Shown here: one piece after another, positions 7,412 through 17,647 of the stretch
Layout: every line of letters begins with the position of its first letter
How positions within the stretch are numbered: the first letter of the stretch is position 1
NCBI RefSeq assembly: GCF_001678665.1
Contig: NZ_LZRP01000001.1
Span: 682,001 to 746,000, forward strand
DNA from: Erythrobacter sp. QSSC1-22B
GTDB taxonomy: Bacteria; Pseudomonadota; Alphaproteobacteria; Sphingomonadales; Sphingomonadaceae
Reading direction: 5' to 3'
Length of the DNA stretch: 64,000 nt
Position numbers and translations under genes: made by a program
The notes under the pieces: generated by a model
What the model was told of the DNA's origin: nothing
Seen by the model: the letters and a program-made list of their open reading frames with translations, nothing else
The model's database searches: none

Positions 7412-8845
7412 TCAGTTGCGGCGAATCACCAGGCTGCGGATCTCGGTCATGTCCTCCATCGCGAAGCGCACGCCCTCGCGCCCCAGCCCCGAGTTCTTGA
7501 CCCCGCCATAGGGCATCGAATCGACGCGGAAGCTGGGGATCTCGTTGATGCAGATCCCGCCGCAATCGATCCGGTCCCAGGCGTCGAGCACCTTGAACAG
7601 GTCGCGGGTGAATATCCCCGCCTGCAGCCCGAACTCGCTGCGGTTGACCTCCTCGATCGCCGCATCGAAGCTCTCGAACTTCATCAGCACCGCCACCGGG
7701 CCGAAGGCTTCCTCGTTGACCACCTTGGCCTTGGTATCGACATCCTCGAGCAGCGTCGCCTCGAGCATCCGTCCGTCGCGCCCACCGCCGCACAGCAGCC
7801 TCGCGCCGCCGTCCACTGCCTCGTCGATCCAGCCCTTGAGCCGCTCGGCCTCGCCATCGTCGATCATCGGTCCGATGAAGGTGTCGCGGTCCTTGGGGTC
7901 GCCAGCAACAAGCCCCCTGGCGCGCTCGACCAGCATGTCGCGAAAGCGATCGTAGACCTTTGCATGGATCAGGATCCGCTGGACGCTGATGCAGCTCTGG
8001 CCCGACTGGTAGAAGGCGCCGGTGATCACCCGGTCGACCGCATCTTCCAGATCGGCATCCTCGTCGATCACCACCGCGGCGTTGCCGCCCAGTTCGAGCA
8101 CGACCTTCTTCTTGCCCGCGCGCGCCTTCAAATCCCAACCGACCTCGCCCGAGCCGGTGAAGGACAACAGCTTGAGCCGTTCGTCGGTGGTGAACAGATC
8201 GGCGCCGTCACGGCTGGCGGGCAGGATCGAGAAAGCACCCTCGGGCAGATCGGTTTCGGCCAGCACCTCGCCGATGATCAGCGCGCCCAGCGGGGTCTTG
8301 CTGGCGGGCTTGAGCACGAAGGGGCAACCCACCGCGAGCGCCGGTGCGATCTTGTGCGCGGCGAGATTGAGCGGGAAGTTGAACGGACTGATGAAGCTGC
8401 ACGGCCCCACGGGCACGCGCTTCCAGATCGCCTGGTAGCCGGCCGTGCGCTCCGAAATATCGAGCGGCATCACCTCGCCGCCCAGCCGCACCGATTCCTC
8501 GGCGGCGATCCGGAAGGTATCGATCAGCCGCTCGACCTCGCCCTCGGAATCCTTGATCGGCTTGCCCGCCTCGACGCAGAGCGCATAGGCCAGCTCCTCG
8601 CGGCGTTCCGCGAACCGCGCGACGCAATGGTCGAGCACGGCCTTGCGCTGGTAGCTCGCCAGCCGCGCCATCGGCTCCGCCGCGCGGGCCGCACCGGCGA
8701 TCGCGGCATCGATGATTTCGGGCGAGGCCAGCGCGGTGCGAAAGGCGATCTCGCCGCTGTATTTATCGGTCACCGCGAGATCGGTGTTGGGCTGCTCGGG
8801 CTTGTTGTTGAGATAGAGCGGGTAGGTATCCTTGAGCTTGGGCAT
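7412..8845 (-). CDS. NAD(P)-dependent aldehyde dehydrogenase family protein
   Basis: The 477-residue protein oxidises an aldehyde to the carboxylic acid. Family residues are present: Asn155 in SPFNFPLN, the general base Glu251 in VLELGGN, and the catalytic Cys285 in QSGQSCISVQR. The sequence around these motifs resembles the lactaldehyde/glyceraldehyde-3-phosphate/sulfolactaldehyde branch of the superfamily rather than betaine aldehyde dehydrogenase, but the substrate cannot be fixed by eye. It is convergent with the unknown 118-residue gene, and a 2-hydroxyacid dehydrogenase lies 77 bases upstream on the same strand, so the two may share a pathway. Confidence 0.9.
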   Translation of the reverse strand: MPKLKDTYPLYLNNKPEQPNTDLAVTDKYSGEIAFRTALASPEIIDAAIAGAARAAEPMARLASYQRKAVLDHCVARFAERREELAYALCVEAGKPIKDSEGEVERLIDTFRIAAEESVRLGGEVMPLDISERTAGYQAIWKRVPVGPCSFISPFNFPLNLAAHKIAPALAVGCPFVLKPASKTPLGALIIGEVLAETDLPEGAFSILPASRDGADLFTTDERLKLLSFTGSGEVGWDLKARAGKKKVVLELGGNAAVVIDEDADLEDAVDRVITGAFYQSGQSCISVQRILIHAKVYDRFRDMLVERARGLVAGDPKDRDTFIGPMIDDGEAERLKGWIDEAVDGGARLLCGGGRDGRMLEATLLEDVDTKAKVVNEEAFGPVAVLMKFESFDAAIEEVNRSEFGLQAGIFTRDLFKVLDAWDRIDCGGICINEIPSFRVDSMPYGGVKNSGLGREGVRFAMEDMTEIRSLVIRRN

Positions 8846-8922
8846 GCGCGGGTTCCTTCTTTGCTACACCAACCCGGCGGACCCCGCCGCCGTTCCGCCG
8901 GCCGCTCTCGCGATCCCGGCGC

Positions 8923-9861
8923 TCAGTATCCCAGTTCGAGATCGAGTTGCGGTTCGACCGGTTCGCCCTGTTTCCAGCGCTCGAGATTGGCGATGAAGCG
9001 GTCCGCGCTGCGCTGGAACATCTTCGTCTGCGCGCGGCCCGAGAGATGCATGGTGATCTGCGCGTTCTCCAGCTCCCACAGCGGGTGTTCTTCGGGCAGC
9101 GGCTCGGGCTCGGTGACATCGAGCAGCGCTCCCTCGATCGATTTGCTGCGCAGCGCCTCGATCAGCGCGGGCTGGTCGACCACATCGCCGCGCGCCACAT
9201 TGACCAGCACCGCGGTCGATTTCATCGCCGCCAGTTCCTCGGACCCGATCATGTGGCGGGTTTCTGGGGTCGAGGGGACCGCGAGCACCACCCAGTCGAA
9301 CTCGCCCAGCCGCGCGCGCCATTCATCGGGTTTCAGCGCCCCGTCGGCACCCGAGCGGCGCACCGGCACGACCTCCATGGCGAAGGCCTCGAGCCGGGTC
9401 TTCACCAGCGCGCCGATTGCCCCCATGCCGAGCAGCAGCACCCGCTCGCCCGCCAGCTCGCGCTTGCCGGGGCTGTCGAGCAGCCATTCGTGCCGGTCCA
9501 TCGCGCGCACGACCTCGGCATAGCCCTTGGCATGCGCCAGCATCAGCATGACGACATATTCGGCGATCGTCAGCGCGTTGATGCCTGCACCATTGGTCAC
9601 CACCGTCCCGCGCTGCGCCAGCAGGTCGAGAGGCAGGAAATCGAGCCCAGCGTAGATCGAGTTGAGCCATTTGAGATTCGTGGCTGCCTCGACGGTGGCG
9701 ATCATCGGCGCGTGCTGGGTGAAATCGAACCAGCCGATCTCGGCCCGAGGCGCCAGCTCGAGCGCCTCTTCCTGCGTCGCGAACCAGTGCGGCTCGACCC
9801 AGTCGGGCAGACGCGGCTCGACCAGCGGACGGATCATGGCGGAAAGTACGGCTGTGGTCAT
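8923..9861 (-). CDS. D-isomer-specific 2-hydroxyacid dehydrogenase family protein
   Basis: This 312-residue protein has the Rossmann motif GMGAIG at 145-150 and the catalytic Arg in NVARGDVVDQ. The C-terminal histidine segment reads ITMHLSGRAQTK, where most relatives have a TPHxSG pattern, so the histidine is kept in an altered setting. The family reduces 2-keto acids with NAD(P)H or oxidises D-2-hydroxyacids. The length and motif spacing resemble the GhrA-like glyoxylate/hydroxypyruvate reductase group, but the substrate is not determined. It ends 77 bases before the aldehyde dehydrogenase start on the same strand. Confidence 0.88.
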   Translation of the reverse strand: MTTAVLSAMIRPLVEPRLPDWVEPHWFATQEEALELAPRAEIGWFDFTQHAPMIATVEAATNLKWLNSIYAGLDFLPLDLLAQRGTVVTNGAGINALTIAEYVVMLMLAHAKGYAEVVRAMDRHEWLLDSPGKRELAGERVLLLGMGAIGALVKTRLEAFAMEVVPVRRSGADGALKPDEWRARLGEFDWVVLAVPSTPETRHMIGSEELAAMKSTAVLVNVARGDVVDQPALIEALRSKSIEGALLDVTEPEPLPEEHPLWELENAQITMHLSGRAQTKMFQRSADRFIANLERWKQGEPVEPQLDLELGY

Positions 9862-9897
9862 GCAGGGCTCCTGTTGCCCCGCGACCCTAACCGCAAC

Positions 9898-11385
9898 TCA
9901 GTCCAGCTTCCACTCCCAGCCGAGCGGGTCGCCGTCCATGACCTCGACCCGCTTGGCGGCGAGTTCGTCGCGGATGGCGTCGGAGGCGGAGAAATCCTTG
10001 TCGGCGCGCGACTGCTGGCGGCGGGCGATCAGCGCGGCGATGCCCGCCTCGTCGATTTCGGCCGCCACCGGGTTGAGCCGCAGATCCTCGCGAGTCAGGC
10101 TCAGCAGGTCGAGCCCGAGCAATTGGTCGGCAATCCGCACCCCCTGGATGCGCTTGGCGGCGGGAGTCTTCTTGGCACCGAGCAGGCTTTCGAGCTGAGT
10201 CAGCACCACCGCGGTGTTCAAGTCGGCACCAATCGCTTCGTCGAACATCGCCCGCTCCTGCGCGCTCAGCGGGAAGCTGCCCTCGGGCTGCTTGCCGGCG
10301 GCGAGTTCGGCCTTGAGCTTGTCCATCTGCATCACCAGCCGCTTGAGCCGCGTCAGCGCCGCGCCGAGCCCTTCCCAGCTGAACTCCAGCTCGCTGCGGT
10401 AATGCGCCTGAAGGCACATAATTCGGTAGGCGAGCGGGTGATAGCCGCGGTCGATCAGCAATTGCAGCCGCAGGAATTCACCCGATGATTTGCTCATCTT
10501 GCCACTGCTGCCCTCGTCTTTTCTGGCGATGAGGAAATTGTTGTGCATCCAGATCCGCGCGCCCGAATGCGCAGGCTCGTCGAGCCCGCCGCAGCCGCAG
10601 AAGGCCTGGTTCTGCGCGATTTCGTTGGGGTGGTGGATCTCGCGGTGGTCGATCCCGCCGGTGTGGATGTCGAAGGGGAAGCCGAGCAGCTTTTCGCCCA
10701 TCACCGAGCATTCCAGATGCCAGCCGGGTGCGCCCTTGCCCCAGGGCGAATCCCATTCCATCTGGCGGGTCTCGCCTGCCGGGGTCTTGCGCCAGATCGC
10801 GAAATCGGCAGCGTTGCGCTTGCCCGCGACTGTGTCGATGCGGCCCCTCGATTCTTCGGCACCCTCCTCGGTCATCGCGCGCGCGAGGCGGCCGTAATCC
10901 TTGACGGTCGAGACATCGAAATAGAGCCCGGAGTCGAGCTCGTAGCAATGCTTCTCGGCGATGCCGTTCGCGAACTCGATCATCGGGTCGATGTAATCGG
11001 TCGCCACCGACCATTGCGACGGCTCGCGGATGTTGAGCGCCCGTACGTCGGATTTGAAGGCATCGGTGTAGTGGCGCGCGATGTCCCAGATCGATTGCTC
11101 GGACTTGGCTGCGGCGAGTTCCAGCTTGTCCTCGCCCGCATCGCCATCATCGGTGAGATGGCCGACATCGGTGATGTTGATGACATGGGTGAGCTTGTAG
11201 CCCTGCCATTCGAGCGCCCGCCCTAGCGTGTCGGCAAAGACATAGGCGCGCATATTGCCGATGTGCGGATAATTGTAGACCGTCGGCCCGCAGCTATAGA
11301 CCCGCGCCTCTCCGTCATGGACGGGAACGAAGGGTTCGAGCGCCCGGGTGAGCGAGTTGAAGAGCGTGAGCTTTGGTGCGGTCAT
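9898..11385 (-). CDS. cysS: Cysteine--tRNA ligase
   Basis: CysRS charges tRNA-Cys in the cytoplasm. The 495-residue product shows the class I signatures HIGN at residues 41-44 and KMSKS near residue 295, with zinc-ligand cysteines beginning in VYSCGPTVYNYPHIGN. The frame is open up to 11445, but the start at 11385 (MTAPKLTLFNSL) matches the family N-terminus, and a start at 11445 would overlap the coding end of the upstream nitroreductase by 10 bases. Length is normal. Confidence 0.97.
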   Translation of the reverse strand: MTAPKLTLFNSLTRALEPFVPVHDGEARVYSCGPTVYNYPHIGNMRAYVFADTLGRALEWQGYKLTHVINITDVGHLTDDGDAGEDKLELAAAKSEQSIWDIARHYTDAFKSDVRALNIREPSQWSVATDYIDPMIEFANGIAEKHCYELDSGLYFDVSTVKDYGRLARAMTEEGAEESRGRIDTVAGKRNAADFAIWRKTPAGETRQMEWDSPWGKGAPGWHLECSVMGEKLLGFPFDIHTGGIDHREIHHPNEIAQNQAFCGCGGLDEPAHSGARIWMHNNFLIARKDEGSSGKMSKSSGEFLRLQLLIDRGYHPLAYRIMCLQAHYRSELEFSWEGLGAALTRLKRLVMQMDKLKAELAAGKQPEGSFPLSAQERAMFDEAIGADLNTAVVLTQLESLLGAKKTPAAKRIQGVRIADQLLGLDLLSLTREDLRLNPVAAEIDEAGIAALIARRQQSRADKDFSASDAIRDELAAKRVEVMDGDPLGWEWKLD

Positions 11386-11435
11386 GCGCGCCGCATAGGT
11401 GGGCGCGCGCTCTTCGACAAGCTTGGGGACTCGCG

Positions 11436-12110
11436 CTAGCACCACCCCTCCCAGCGCGTGCTCTCCTCAAGCGGAGCACGCTGGACCTCGAACGCGTTCA
11501 CCGGCGCCTGCGGATCGCGATAGCCGATCGCCATGCCGCAGAAGAAGGTGTGATCCGCGGGGATATCGACTAGTTCGCGGACCTGAGGCGAATAGGCAGC
11601 CCAGGCCTCCTGCGCGCAGGAATCGAGCCCCGCCTCGCGCAGCAGCAGCATCAGTGTCTGCAGCCACATGCCGATATCCGACCATTGCGGCGGGCCCATG
11701 TATTTGGGTGTGTGGACCAGCATCAGCACCGGAGCGCCGAACGCACGGAAATTCTGCGCGAACCACATCAGCCGCTTGGCCTTGTCCTCGCGCGCGATCC
11801 CGAGCGCGGCGTACATGTCTTCGCCCACCCCGAAGCGGCGCTGCTCATAGGCGCCATCAAGCCCCTTTGGGTAGATGTCGTATTCGGGCTGCAGCGCCGC
11901 GCGTCCCTTGGGAAACTCCAGCGCGACCCGGTCGAACAGCGCCTGCATCGGCTCGCCGGTCAGCAGAATCGAATTCCACGGCTGGACGTTGCCGCCCGAG
12001 GGCGAACGCTGCGCCTGTTCGAGAATCCCGGTCAGCAGGTCGCGGTCGACCTTTTGATCGGTAAAGGCGCGCACCGAGCGGCGCGTCTGGACGGCCTCTG
12101 TAACTTGCAT
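11436..12110 (-). CDS. Nitroreductase family protein
   Basis: This 224-residue flavoprotein has the nitroreductase N-terminal signature TRRSVRAFTDQKVD and the FMN-binding SPSGGNVQPW segment, followed by the central WLQTLMLLLREAGLDSC helix and the C-terminal GMAIGYRDPQAPVNAF block. Such enzymes reduce nitro groups, quinones or flavins with NAD(P)H. It is 27 bases downstream of cobT on the same strand, but it does not look like BluB, the dimethylbenzimidazole-forming member of the fold, so a cobalamin link is not supported. Confidence 0.9.
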   Translation of the reverse strand: MQVTEAVQTRRSVRAFTDQKVDRDLLTGILEQAQRSPSGGNVQPWNSILLTGEPMQALFDRVALEFPKGRAALQPEYDIYPKGLDGAYEQRRFGVGEDMYAALGIAREDKAKRLMWFAQNFRAFGAPVLMLVHTPKYMGPPQWSDIGMWLQTLMLLLREAGLDSCAQEAWAAYSPQVRELVDIPADHTFFCGMAIGYRDPQAPVNAFEVQRAPLEESTRWEGWC

Positions 12111-12137
12111 CGAATTTCCCCCTGCCCCTGCGAAGAG

Positions 12138-13961
12138 TTATTCGTCCTCGAACAGCCCCGCGAGCTGTTCGATGATCGTCCCGCCGAGCTGTTCGACATC
12201 CATGATTGTGACCGCGCGCTTGTAGTAGCGGGTGACATCGTGACCGATCCCGATCGCGACGAGCTGGACCGGCGACTGTTTCTCGATCCAACCGATCATT
12301 TTTCGCAGATGGCTTTCGAGATAGCCCGCCTGGTTAACCGACAGCGTGCTGTCGTCGACCGGCGCGCCATCGGAGATGACCATCAATATGCGGCGATCCT
12401 CGGCGCGGGCGAGCAGCCGGTTATGCGCCCACAGCAGCGCTTCGCCGTCGATGTTCTCCTTGAGCAGGCCTTCGCGCATCATCAGCCCGAGATTACGACG
12501 GGCGCGGCGCCACGGCTCGTCGGCCTGCTTGTAGATAATGTGGCGCAAATCGTTGAGCCGGCCCGGTTCGGCGGGACGGCCATCGGCGAGCCAGGCCTCG
12601 CGGCTCTGCCCGCCCTTCCACGCACGGGTGGTGAAGCCGAGGATCTCGGTCTTGACCCCGCAACGCTCCAGCGTGCGCGCCATAATGTCGGCGCTGATCG
12701 CCGCGATCGAGATCGGCCGCCCGCGCATCGAGCCCGAATTGTCGATCAGCAAGGTGACCACCGTGTCCTTGAACTCGGTATCGCGCTCCATCTTGTAGGA
12801 GAGCGCATGGCCGGGGCTGACCACCACGCGGGTGAGGCGCGCGGCGTCGAGCATGCCTTCTTCCTGGTCGAAATCCCAGCTGCGGTTCTGCTGCGCCATC
12901 AGCCGCCGCTGCAGCCGGTTGGCAAGCCGGGTGACGATGCCCTGCAGCCCGGCGAGCTGGCTGTCGAGATAGGTCCGCAGCCGCTCCAATTCCTCGCGGT
13001 CGCACAGCTCGCTGGCCTCGATCACCTCGTCGAAGGCTTCGGTGTAGGGCTGGTAATTGAAATCGAGCGGTTCGTCGGTCCAGGGGCGGTTGGGGCGGAC
13101 CGGCTGCATGCCTTCCTCGCCCTCATCGGACGGGTCGCCCTCGCCCATTTCCTGTTCGCGCTCGCCGTCGTCCTCGGCTTCGCCATCGGCGTCGCCCTCG
13201 GCCATTTCGCTGGCCATTTCGGTGGCCTGCGGCTCGGCGTCGCCCTCGTCCTGCTCGTCGGCGCCGTCCTCGTCGTCGGGGGTTTCGCCATCTTCCTCGT
13301 CGCCATCCTCGCCGCCCTCGTCGGGCGCGTCCTGCGGCAGGGTGAGATCGAGATGGCGCAGCATATCGAGCGCGAGCCGCTGGAACGATGCCTGATCGTC
13401 GAGGCTGTCTGCCAGCGCCGCCATATCGCCGCCGGCCTTGGCCTCGATATGCTCGCGGACCATGTCCACGCCCTTGCGCGCACGCTCGGGAATCGCCTCG
13501 CCGGTGAGTGCCTCGCGCAGCATCAGCGACAGCGCGGTGGGCAGCGGGACGTCTTCCGCGCTGTCGGCACGGATGATCGGATCGGATGCGGTTCGCAGTT
13601 CCACCGCCGCATCGAGATTGGCGCGGATGCCGGCGTAATTGGTGGTCCCCAGCGCCTCGTAGCGGACCTGCTCGACCGCGTCGTAGCAGGCGCGCGCGAT
13701 CGGCTCGGGCGGCGCGGATTTCTCGTGGACGCGCTCGTTATGGTGGCGCAGCTTGAGCGCGAAACTGTCGGCGAAACCGCGTGCCTCGCGCGCCTGGTCG
13801 GGGGGGACATTGCGCCCCGGCAGCGGCACGCGGAAATTCTTGCCCGAGGACGAGGGGTTGTCCGCGCTCCAGGCGACCTCGACCTCCTCCTCGCGCGCCA
13901 GGGCCCGCGCGGTGCCGGTCAGCGCCTGCTTGAAACGGTCGAGGGGGGTCTGGTCGGTCAT
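12138..13961 (-). CDS. cobT: Cobaltochelatase subunit CobT
   Basis: CobT is the VWA-domain subunit of the ATP-dependent aerobic cobaltochelatase (CobN-CobS-CobT), which inserts cobalt into hydrogenobyrinic acid a,c-diamide. The 607-residue length is normal. The N-terminal helical domain is followed by a strongly acidic linker (about residues 205-280) and a C-terminal VWA domain with the metal-ion site DNSGSM near residue 408. CobS, its AAA+ partner often found next to it, is not adjacent here. It lies between fsa and a nitroreductase on the same strand. Confidence 0.93.
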   Translation of the reverse strand: MTDQTPLDRFKQALTGTARALAREEEVEVAWSADNPSSSGKNFRVPLPGRNVPPDQAREARGFADSFALKLRHHNERVHEKSAPPEPIARACYDAVEQVRYEALGTTNYAGIRANLDAAVELRTASDPIIRADSAEDVPLPTALSLMLREALTGEAIPERARKGVDMVREHIEAKAGGDMAALADSLDDQASFQRLALDMLRHLDLTLPQDAPDEGGEDGDEEDGETPDDEDGADEQDEGDAEPQATEMASEMAEGDADGEAEDDGEREQEMGEGDPSDEGEEGMQPVRPNRPWTDEPLDFNYQPYTEAFDEVIEASELCDREELERLRTYLDSQLAGLQGIVTRLANRLQRRLMAQQNRSWDFDQEEGMLDAARLTRVVVSPGHALSYKMERDTEFKDTVVTLLIDNSGSMRGRPISIAAISADIMARTLERCGVKTEILGFTTRAWKGGQSREAWLADGRPAEPGRLNDLRHIIYKQADEPWRRARRNLGLMMREGLLKENIDGEALLWAHNRLLARAEDRRILMVISDGAPVDDSTLSVNQAGYLESHLRKMIGWIEKQSPVQLVAIGIGHDVTRYYKRAVTIMDVEQLGGTIIEQLAGLFEDE

Positions 13962-13983
13962 TCGCTAAGCGATCTCTGGTGCA

Positions 13984-14637
13984 TCAGCCGATGGTCTGGC
14001 CGGTGGTCTTCCAATCGGCAAGGAAGCCCTCGATGCCCTTGTCGGTTAGGACATGCTGCGCCAGCGCCATGATCACCTTGGGCGGCATGGTGGCGACATC
14101 GGCGCCGATCAGCGCGCTTTCGAGCACATGGGTGGCGTGGCGCACGCTGGCGACCAGGATCTCGGTGTCGAAGGCGTAATTGTCGTAGATGGTGCGGATA
14201 TCTCGGATCAGCTCCATGCCGTTGGCGCCGTTGTCATCGTGCCGCCCGACGAAGGGCGAAACGAAGGTCGCCCCCGCCTTGGCCGCAAGCAGCGCCTGAT
14301 TGGCCGAGAAGCACAGCGTCACATTGACCATGGTGCCGTCTTCGGTGAGCTTGCGGCAGGTCTTGAGCCCGTCGATCGTCAGCGGCACCTTGATGCAGAC
14401 ATTGTCCGCGATTTTGCGCAGAATCTCGGCCTCTTTCATCATCGTCGCGTGATCGAGCGCGACCACCTCGGCGCTGACCGGCCCATCGACGATGGCGCAG
14501 ATCTGCTTGGTCACCTCGAGAAAGTCCCGCCCCGATTTTGCAATCAGCGAGGGGTTGGTGGTCACCCCGTCGAGCAGGCCGGTTTCGGCCAGTTCCTCGA
14601 TCGCGTCGATCTCGGCGGTGTCGGCGAAGAATTTCAT
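13984..14637 (-). CDS. fsa: Fructose-6-phosphate aldolase / transaldolase-like
   Basis: A 217-residue member of the small transaldolase subfamily, beginning [10 protein letters not shown] and containing [17 protein letters not shown]. The Schiff-base lysine is Lys83 in CIKVPLT. In this short class, members act either as true transaldolases of the pentose phosphate pathway or as fructose-6-phosphate aldolases, and sequence by eye does not settle which. Transaldolase is a reasonable alternative name. It ends 22 bases upstream of cobT. Confidence 0.92.
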   Translation of the reverse strand: MKFFADTAEIDAIEELAETGLLDGVTTNPSLIAKSGRDFLEVTKQICAIVDGPVSAEVVALDHATMMKEAEILRKIADNVCIKVPLTIDGLKTCRKLTEDGTMVNVTLCFSANQALLAAKAGATFVSPFVGRHDDNGANGMELIRDIRTIYDNYAFDTEILVASVRHATHVLESALIGADVATMPPKVIMALAQHVLTDKGIEGFLADWKTTGQTIG

Positions 14638-14708
14638 GCTTGTGCGCTCCGGGGGTTGCGAGTCCCCGAGAGCCTTAGCGAGGGACGGAGGTTGGGGCTA
14701 GGGGGCGG

Positions 14709-15416
14709 CTAGAAGGCTGCCGCGGTGCCGAACACGCCGATGATCAGCGGATCGCGGGTGGCGCGCGGATCGGCGCGGATCGCGGCTTCCTCGCGCGCGA
14801 TCTCGCCCCATATGATGTCGTCGACACCGGTTGCGACGCGGCCCGCGAGCGCGCCGACATCGACCCCCGAAAGCCCTGCGATCAATTCGCCGACCAGCGG
14901 GTCCTGCGCGACCCGCATCGCGGTGCCGAGCTCGGGGACCATCGCCTCGACCAGCCGCGAGCCCATCTGCCCACGCAGGAAACCGGTCGCCGCGCTCGGC
15001 CCGCCGCGGACGAGATCGACCGCGTTCTGGAACCCGATCACCCGCACCGCATCGGTCACCAGCGGCGCGGCGCGCTGGGCACCGCGATAGGCGACATCGG
15101 CAAAGGCGCTCTCGATCCGGCCCTTGAACAGCGCCGAAGTGAGGATCCGGCTCAGCACATCGCCGCGGGTGCCCAGCAGATTGCCAAGCCCGAGCTGCGC
15201 CACCTGGCTGTCCCAATAGCCATTGCCCTGCAGCATCCGCGCAAAGGCGCGCTCGCTCGACAGGAACAGCATCCGCTGGACCGCATCGACCAGACCGTAG
15301 CCGCCCATACTCTGGCACCCGGGCAGCGCGAGCAACGCGGTACCGGCGGCGAGACTTCCGAAGGCCCGGCCTATGAAGGCGCGGCGGGCGGTCGGGGCGA
15401 CGAGAATATCGGTCAT
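14709..15416 (-). CDS. DUF4197 domain lipoprotein
   Basis: This 235-residue protein has a twin-arginine-type signal (Arg11-Arg12, TARRAFIGRAFGSL) with a hydrophobic stretch ending in a lipobox (LALPGC, Cys34), so it is probably a lipoprotein exported folded or partly folded. The rest fits DUF4197: GYGLVDAVQRMLFLSS, ILTSALFKGRIESAFADVAY and the C-terminal DDIIWGEIAREEAAIR. No enzymatic motif is visible and the function is unknown. The gene is divergent from priA, with 65 bases between the starts. Confidence 0.82.
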   Translation of the reverse strand: MTDILVAPTARRAFIGRAFGSLAAGTALLALPGCQSMGGYGLVDAVQRMLFLSSERAFARMLQGNGYWDSQVAQLGLGNLLGTRGDVLSRILTSALFKGRIESAFADVAYRGAQRAAPLVTDAVRVIGFQNAVDLVRGGPSAATGFLRGQMGSRLVEAMVPELGTAMRVAQDPLVGELIAGLSGVDVGALAGRVATGVDDIIWGEIAREEAAIRADPRATRDPLIIGVFGTAAAF

Positions 15417-15481
15417 ATCATGCGTCCTCTTGTGGCGCGCCCTTGTCGCGGGCGCGGGCTGCCGCCCATATGCACCCTTAC

Positions 15482-17647
15482 ATGAACCGCGTCCGCTGCC
15501 TCGTCCTCAATGCCGCGCTCGGCCCGCTCGACTACCGCGTGCCCGAGGGGATGGTGGCCGAACCCGGCCAGGTGGTCGAGTGTCCGCTGGGCCCGCGCAC
15601 CGTCATCGGGATCGTGTGGGAGGCCGACCGGCTCCCCTGGACCGATGTTGCGGCGGAGAAGCTGCGCCCGCTGCGGGCCGCAATGCCGATCCCGCCACTG
15701 TCCGCAGCCCTGCGGCGGCTGATCGAATGGACCGCGGATTATTACTGCGCCCCACTCGCCAGCGTGGCGCGGATGGCATTGTCCTCGGACGGCGCGTTGC
15801 GCGGGCCCGCCACCATGACCGAATACCGCCTGTCGGGCTGGATGCCCGAGCGGATGACCGCGCAGCGCGAGGCGGCGATCGAGGCGCTCGACGGCGAGCA
15901 GGCGACGGTGCGCGAGCTGGCGGGGATTGCCGGCGTGTCCGAAGCGGTGCTGCGCGGGCTGGTCAACCACGGGGTGCTCGAGCCGGTGGAGGTCGATTGC
16001 GACCGCCCCTACCCGCGCGCCGAACCCGATCATGCGCAGCCCGATCTCAGTGCCGAACAGCAGGCAGCGGCGGATATTTTTACCGATGCGGTGCGGGCGG
16101 AAAAATTCGCTCCCTTCCTTCTCGATGGGGTCACCGGCTCGGGCAAGACCGAGACCTATTTCGAACCGATCGCCGAGGCGCTGCGGCTTGGGCGGCAGGT
16201 GCTGGTGCTGTTGCCCGAGATCGCGCTGACCGAGGCTTTCCTGACCCGGTTCGAGGAGCGTTTCGGCGCGGCGCCGGTGCTGTGGCATTCGGCGCTCAAA
16301 TCGACCGAGCGGCGCCGCGCCTGGCGCGCGATCGCCGAGGGCGGCGCGCAAGTGGTGGTCGGCGCGCGCTCGGCGCTGTTCCTGCCCTATGCCAAGCTCG
16401 GGCTGGTGGTGGTCGACGAGGCCCACGAGGTCAGCTTCAAGCAGGACGATGGCGTGCGCTACAACGCGCGCGATGTCGCGGTGATGCGCGGCCATTTCGA
16501 GCATATTCCGGTGGTGCTGGCGAGTGCTACTCCCGCGCTCGAAAGCCTCGCGATGGCCGAGAACGGAACCTACACCCGCGTCGAACTGCCGCGCCGCTTC
16601 GGCGGGGCGCAAATGCCCAGCATCGCAACCATCGATCTGACGCAGGAAAAGCCGGGCCGCGGCGCCTGGCTCGCCGAACCGCTGATCGCGGCGATCGCGG
16701 AACGGCTGGAACGCGGCGAACAGTCGCTGCTTTTCCTCAACCGTCGCGGCTATGCACCGCTGACGCTGTGCCGCAATTGCGGGTTCCGGTTCCAGTGCCC
16801 CAATTGCAGCGCCTGGCTGGTCGAGCACCGCTTCAGCAGCCGGCTCGCCTGCCACCATTGCGGCCACGAAACCGCGCCGCCCGCGACCTGTCCTGAATGC
16901 GGCGAGCCCGACTGCCTCGTCGCCTGCGGCCCAGGGGTCGAGCGGATCGCCGACGAGGTCGCCGAGCGGCTGCCCGAGGCACGGGTGTTCGTCGCTACCT
17001 CGGATACCCTCAACTCGCCGGGCCGCGCGGCGCAATTCGTGGCACAGGTCGAGGCGGGCGCGATCGACGTGATCGTCGGCACCCAATTGGTAACCAAGGG
17101 GTTCCATTTCCCCGAACTGACGCTGGTGGGCGTGGTCGATGCCGATCTCGGGCTCGAGGGTGGCGATCTGCGCGCGGCGGAGCGGACCTACCAGCAGGTC
17201 GCGCAGGTCGCGGGGCGCGCAGGCCGCGCCAGCAAGCCGGGCCAGGTACTGATCCAGACCCGCCATCCCGAGGCGCCGGTGATCGCCGCGCTGGCCTCGG
17301 GCGATCGCGACGGTTTCTACGCCGCCGAAACCGAGGCGCGGCGGATGGCGGGCGCCCCGCCCTTCGGTCGCTGGGCCGCGATCATCGTGTCGAGCGAGGA
17401 AGAAGACGAGGCGCGCGAGGCCGCCAACCGCATCGGCGCCGCGCGCCCGCGCCATTATGACATGGCGATCTACGGCCCCGCCCCCGCGCCCTTGTCGCTG
17501 CTGCGCGGGCGTTATCGCTACCGGCTGCTGATCAACGCGAAACGCAGCGTCGAACTCCAGGCGATCCTGCGCCGCTGGCTCGGCGCGCTCCATCACACCG
17601 CCGGGGTGCGGGTGAATGTGGATATCGACCCCTACAGCTTCGTGTGA
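15482..17647 (+). CDS. priA: Primosomal protein N' (replication restart helicase PriA)
   Basis: PriA recognises abandoned replication forks and reloads the replisome. The 721-residue protein has an N-terminal fork-binding domain, Walker A GVTGSGKTETY, the DEAH box VVVDEAHEVSFK, a zinc-binding insertion with eight or more cysteines (from LCRNCGFRFQCPNC to CPECGEPDC), and C-terminal helicase motifs ending in AGRAGRA. The start at 15482 (MNRVRCLVLNAALG) fits the family; in-frame ATG 15470 and TTG 15443 upstream are less likely. The 3' end overlaps the convergent HxlR gene by 16 bases. Confidence 0.96.
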   Translation: MNRVRCLVLNAALGPLDYRVPEGMVAEPGQVVECPLGPRTVIGIVWEADRLPWTDVAAEKLRPLRAAMPIPPLSAALRRLIEWTADYYCAPLASVARMALSSDGALRGPATMTEYRLSGWMPERMTAQREAAIEALDGEQATVRELAGIAGVSEAVLRGLVNHGVLEPVEVDCDRPYPRAEPDHAQPDLSAEQQAAADIFTDAVRAEKFAPFLLDGVTGSGKTETYFEPIAEALRLGRQVLVLLPEIALTEAFLTRFEERFGAAPVLWHSALKSTERRRAWRAIAEGGAQVVVGARSALFLPYAKLGLVVVDEAHEVSFKQDDGVRYNARDVAVMRGHFEHIPVVLASATPALESLAMAENGTYTRVELPRRFGGAQMPSIATIDLTQEKPGRGAWLAEPLIAAIAERLERGEQSLLFLNRRGYAPLTLCRNCGFRFQCPNCSAWLVEHRFSSRLACHHCGHETAPPATCPECGEPDCLVACGPGVERIADEVAERLPEARVFVATSDTLNSPGRAAQFVAQVEAGAIDVIVGTQLVTKGFHFPELTLVGVVDADLGLEGGDLRAAERTYQQVAQVAGRAGRASKPGQVLIQTRHPEAPVIAALASGDRDGFYAAETEARRMAGAPPFGRWAAIIVSSEEEDEAREAANRIGAARPRHYDMAIYGPAPAPLSLLRGRYRYRLLINAKRSVELQAILRRWLGALHHTAGVRVNVDIDPYSFV

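Noticed and set aside
7367..9523. 718-codon plus-strand frame opposite the aldehyde and hydroxyacid dehydrogenase genes
   Set aside because: It spans two clear minus-strand genes and has no domain features; it is a consequence of high GC content.
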